Assembly (NCBI RefSeq): GCF_000247695.1
Contig: NW_004624778.1
Span: 9,979,868 to 10,043,867, forward strand
Origin: Heterocephalus glaber
Taxonomy: Eukaryota > Chordata > Mammalia > Rodentia > Bathyergidae
Length of the DNA stretch: 64,000 nucleotides
Reading direction: 5' to 3'
This document shows, in pieces, positions 63,925 through 64,000 of this stretch. A program made the position numbers and the translations under genes. A model generated the notes under the pieces. The model made no database searches. It was given only the letters and a program-made list of their open reading frames with translations, and was not told the origin of the DNA. Within the stretch, counting starts at the first letter, position 1. Every line of letters begins with the position of its first letter.

Positions 63925-64000
63925 GGCCTGGGGGCATAGCTTAGTAGTAGAGAGCTTGCCTAGCATATGTGATGTGTGAGGCCCTGGGTCCAATCCTTAG
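63925..64000 (+). mobile_element. ID-type SINE (cut by the window end)
   Basis: 'aggcctgggggcatagcttagtagtagagagcttgcctagcatatgtga...gaggccctgggtccaatccttag' is an ID monomer of the older GGTAGAG type. Its tail lies beyond the window. Confidence 0.85.

Larger units (their letters stand above)
3184..64000 (+). other. RNF165: RNF165 intron 1 (partial, continues past window)
   Basis: I scanned the conceptual translations for the protein that should follow exon 1 (a His/Gln/Pro-rich segment) and for a RING finger (C-X2-C...C-X2-C) and found neither. The rest of the window therefore appears to be first-intron DNA, at least 60.8 kb long. In human, RNF165 lies on 18q21.1 with a long first intron, which fits. 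Separate non-coding transcripts within it cannot be excluded from sequence alone. Confidence 0.75.

Noticed and set aside
1..64000. Bacterial-type systems (operons, CRISPR, toxin-antitoxin, phage)
   Set aside because: The repeat families and the RNF165 exon show this is mammalian nuclear DNA. The direct repeats seen are microsatellites or target-site duplications, not CRISPR repeats.

Overview
This is a stretch of nuclear DNA from a placental mammal, almost certainly a rodent. It carries short tRNA-derived ID-type SINEs, B1 SINEs (one with the 29-bp internal duplication typical of rodent B1), fused B1+ID dimers, LINE-1, and old eutherian repeats (MIR, MER5, Tigger/MER2, MLT1). The mix of B1 dimers, a B1 with the 29-bp duplication, and an ID variant ending in a GGTACC-(A)n junction leads me to guess a castorimorph or related non-murid rodent. 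That assignment is inference only.

Only one protein-coding exon can be supported: coding exon 1 of RNF165 (Ark2C/Arkadia-like 2, a RING E3 ubiquitin ligase linked to BMP/SMAD signalling and motor axon growth), at 3123-3183 on the + strand. It starts in a strong Kozak context and ends at a consensus GT splice donor. The surrounding CpG-rich promoter/5'UTR (about 2390-3330) is broken by a 100-N assembly gap (2947-3046). Everything from 3184 to the end is best read as RNF165 intron 1, because no sequence matching the next RNF165 exon was seen. Positions 1 to about 2390 are upstream intergenic DNA.

Layout. 1-2390: intergenic DNA with an old MIR and an ancient L1 tail. 2390-3330: CpG-island promoter with CCAAT boxes, a GC box, a TCF/LEF-like site and a (GT)n(GC)n tract. 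3184-9000: promoter-proximal intron, poor in young repeats, with several (GT)n tracts, a compact POU/SOX/E-box cluster, paired homeodomain sites and a 3'UTR-like segment ending in a canonical polyadenylation signal. 9000-56000: ordinary intron sprinkled with MIRs, ID-like SINEs, B1-ID dimers, an MLT1 LTR, a MER2-like transposon, MER5 copies and microsatellites. 56561-58515: the most structured feature, a roughly 1.9-kb LINE-1 insertion with perfect 15-bp target-site duplications, an inverted 5' part (twin priming) and a tail that seems to include a Tigger fragment. 58500-64000: intron with several young SINEs, one carrying a perfect 39-bp internal duplication and one pair in inverted orientation.

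No bacterial-type genes, CRISPR arrays, operons or intact viral genes are present. The many short open reading frames are chance frames in non-coding DNA, several of them running through the N gap or microsatellites. Repeat family names are from memory of consensus sequences, and boundaries are approximate unless target-site duplications fix them.
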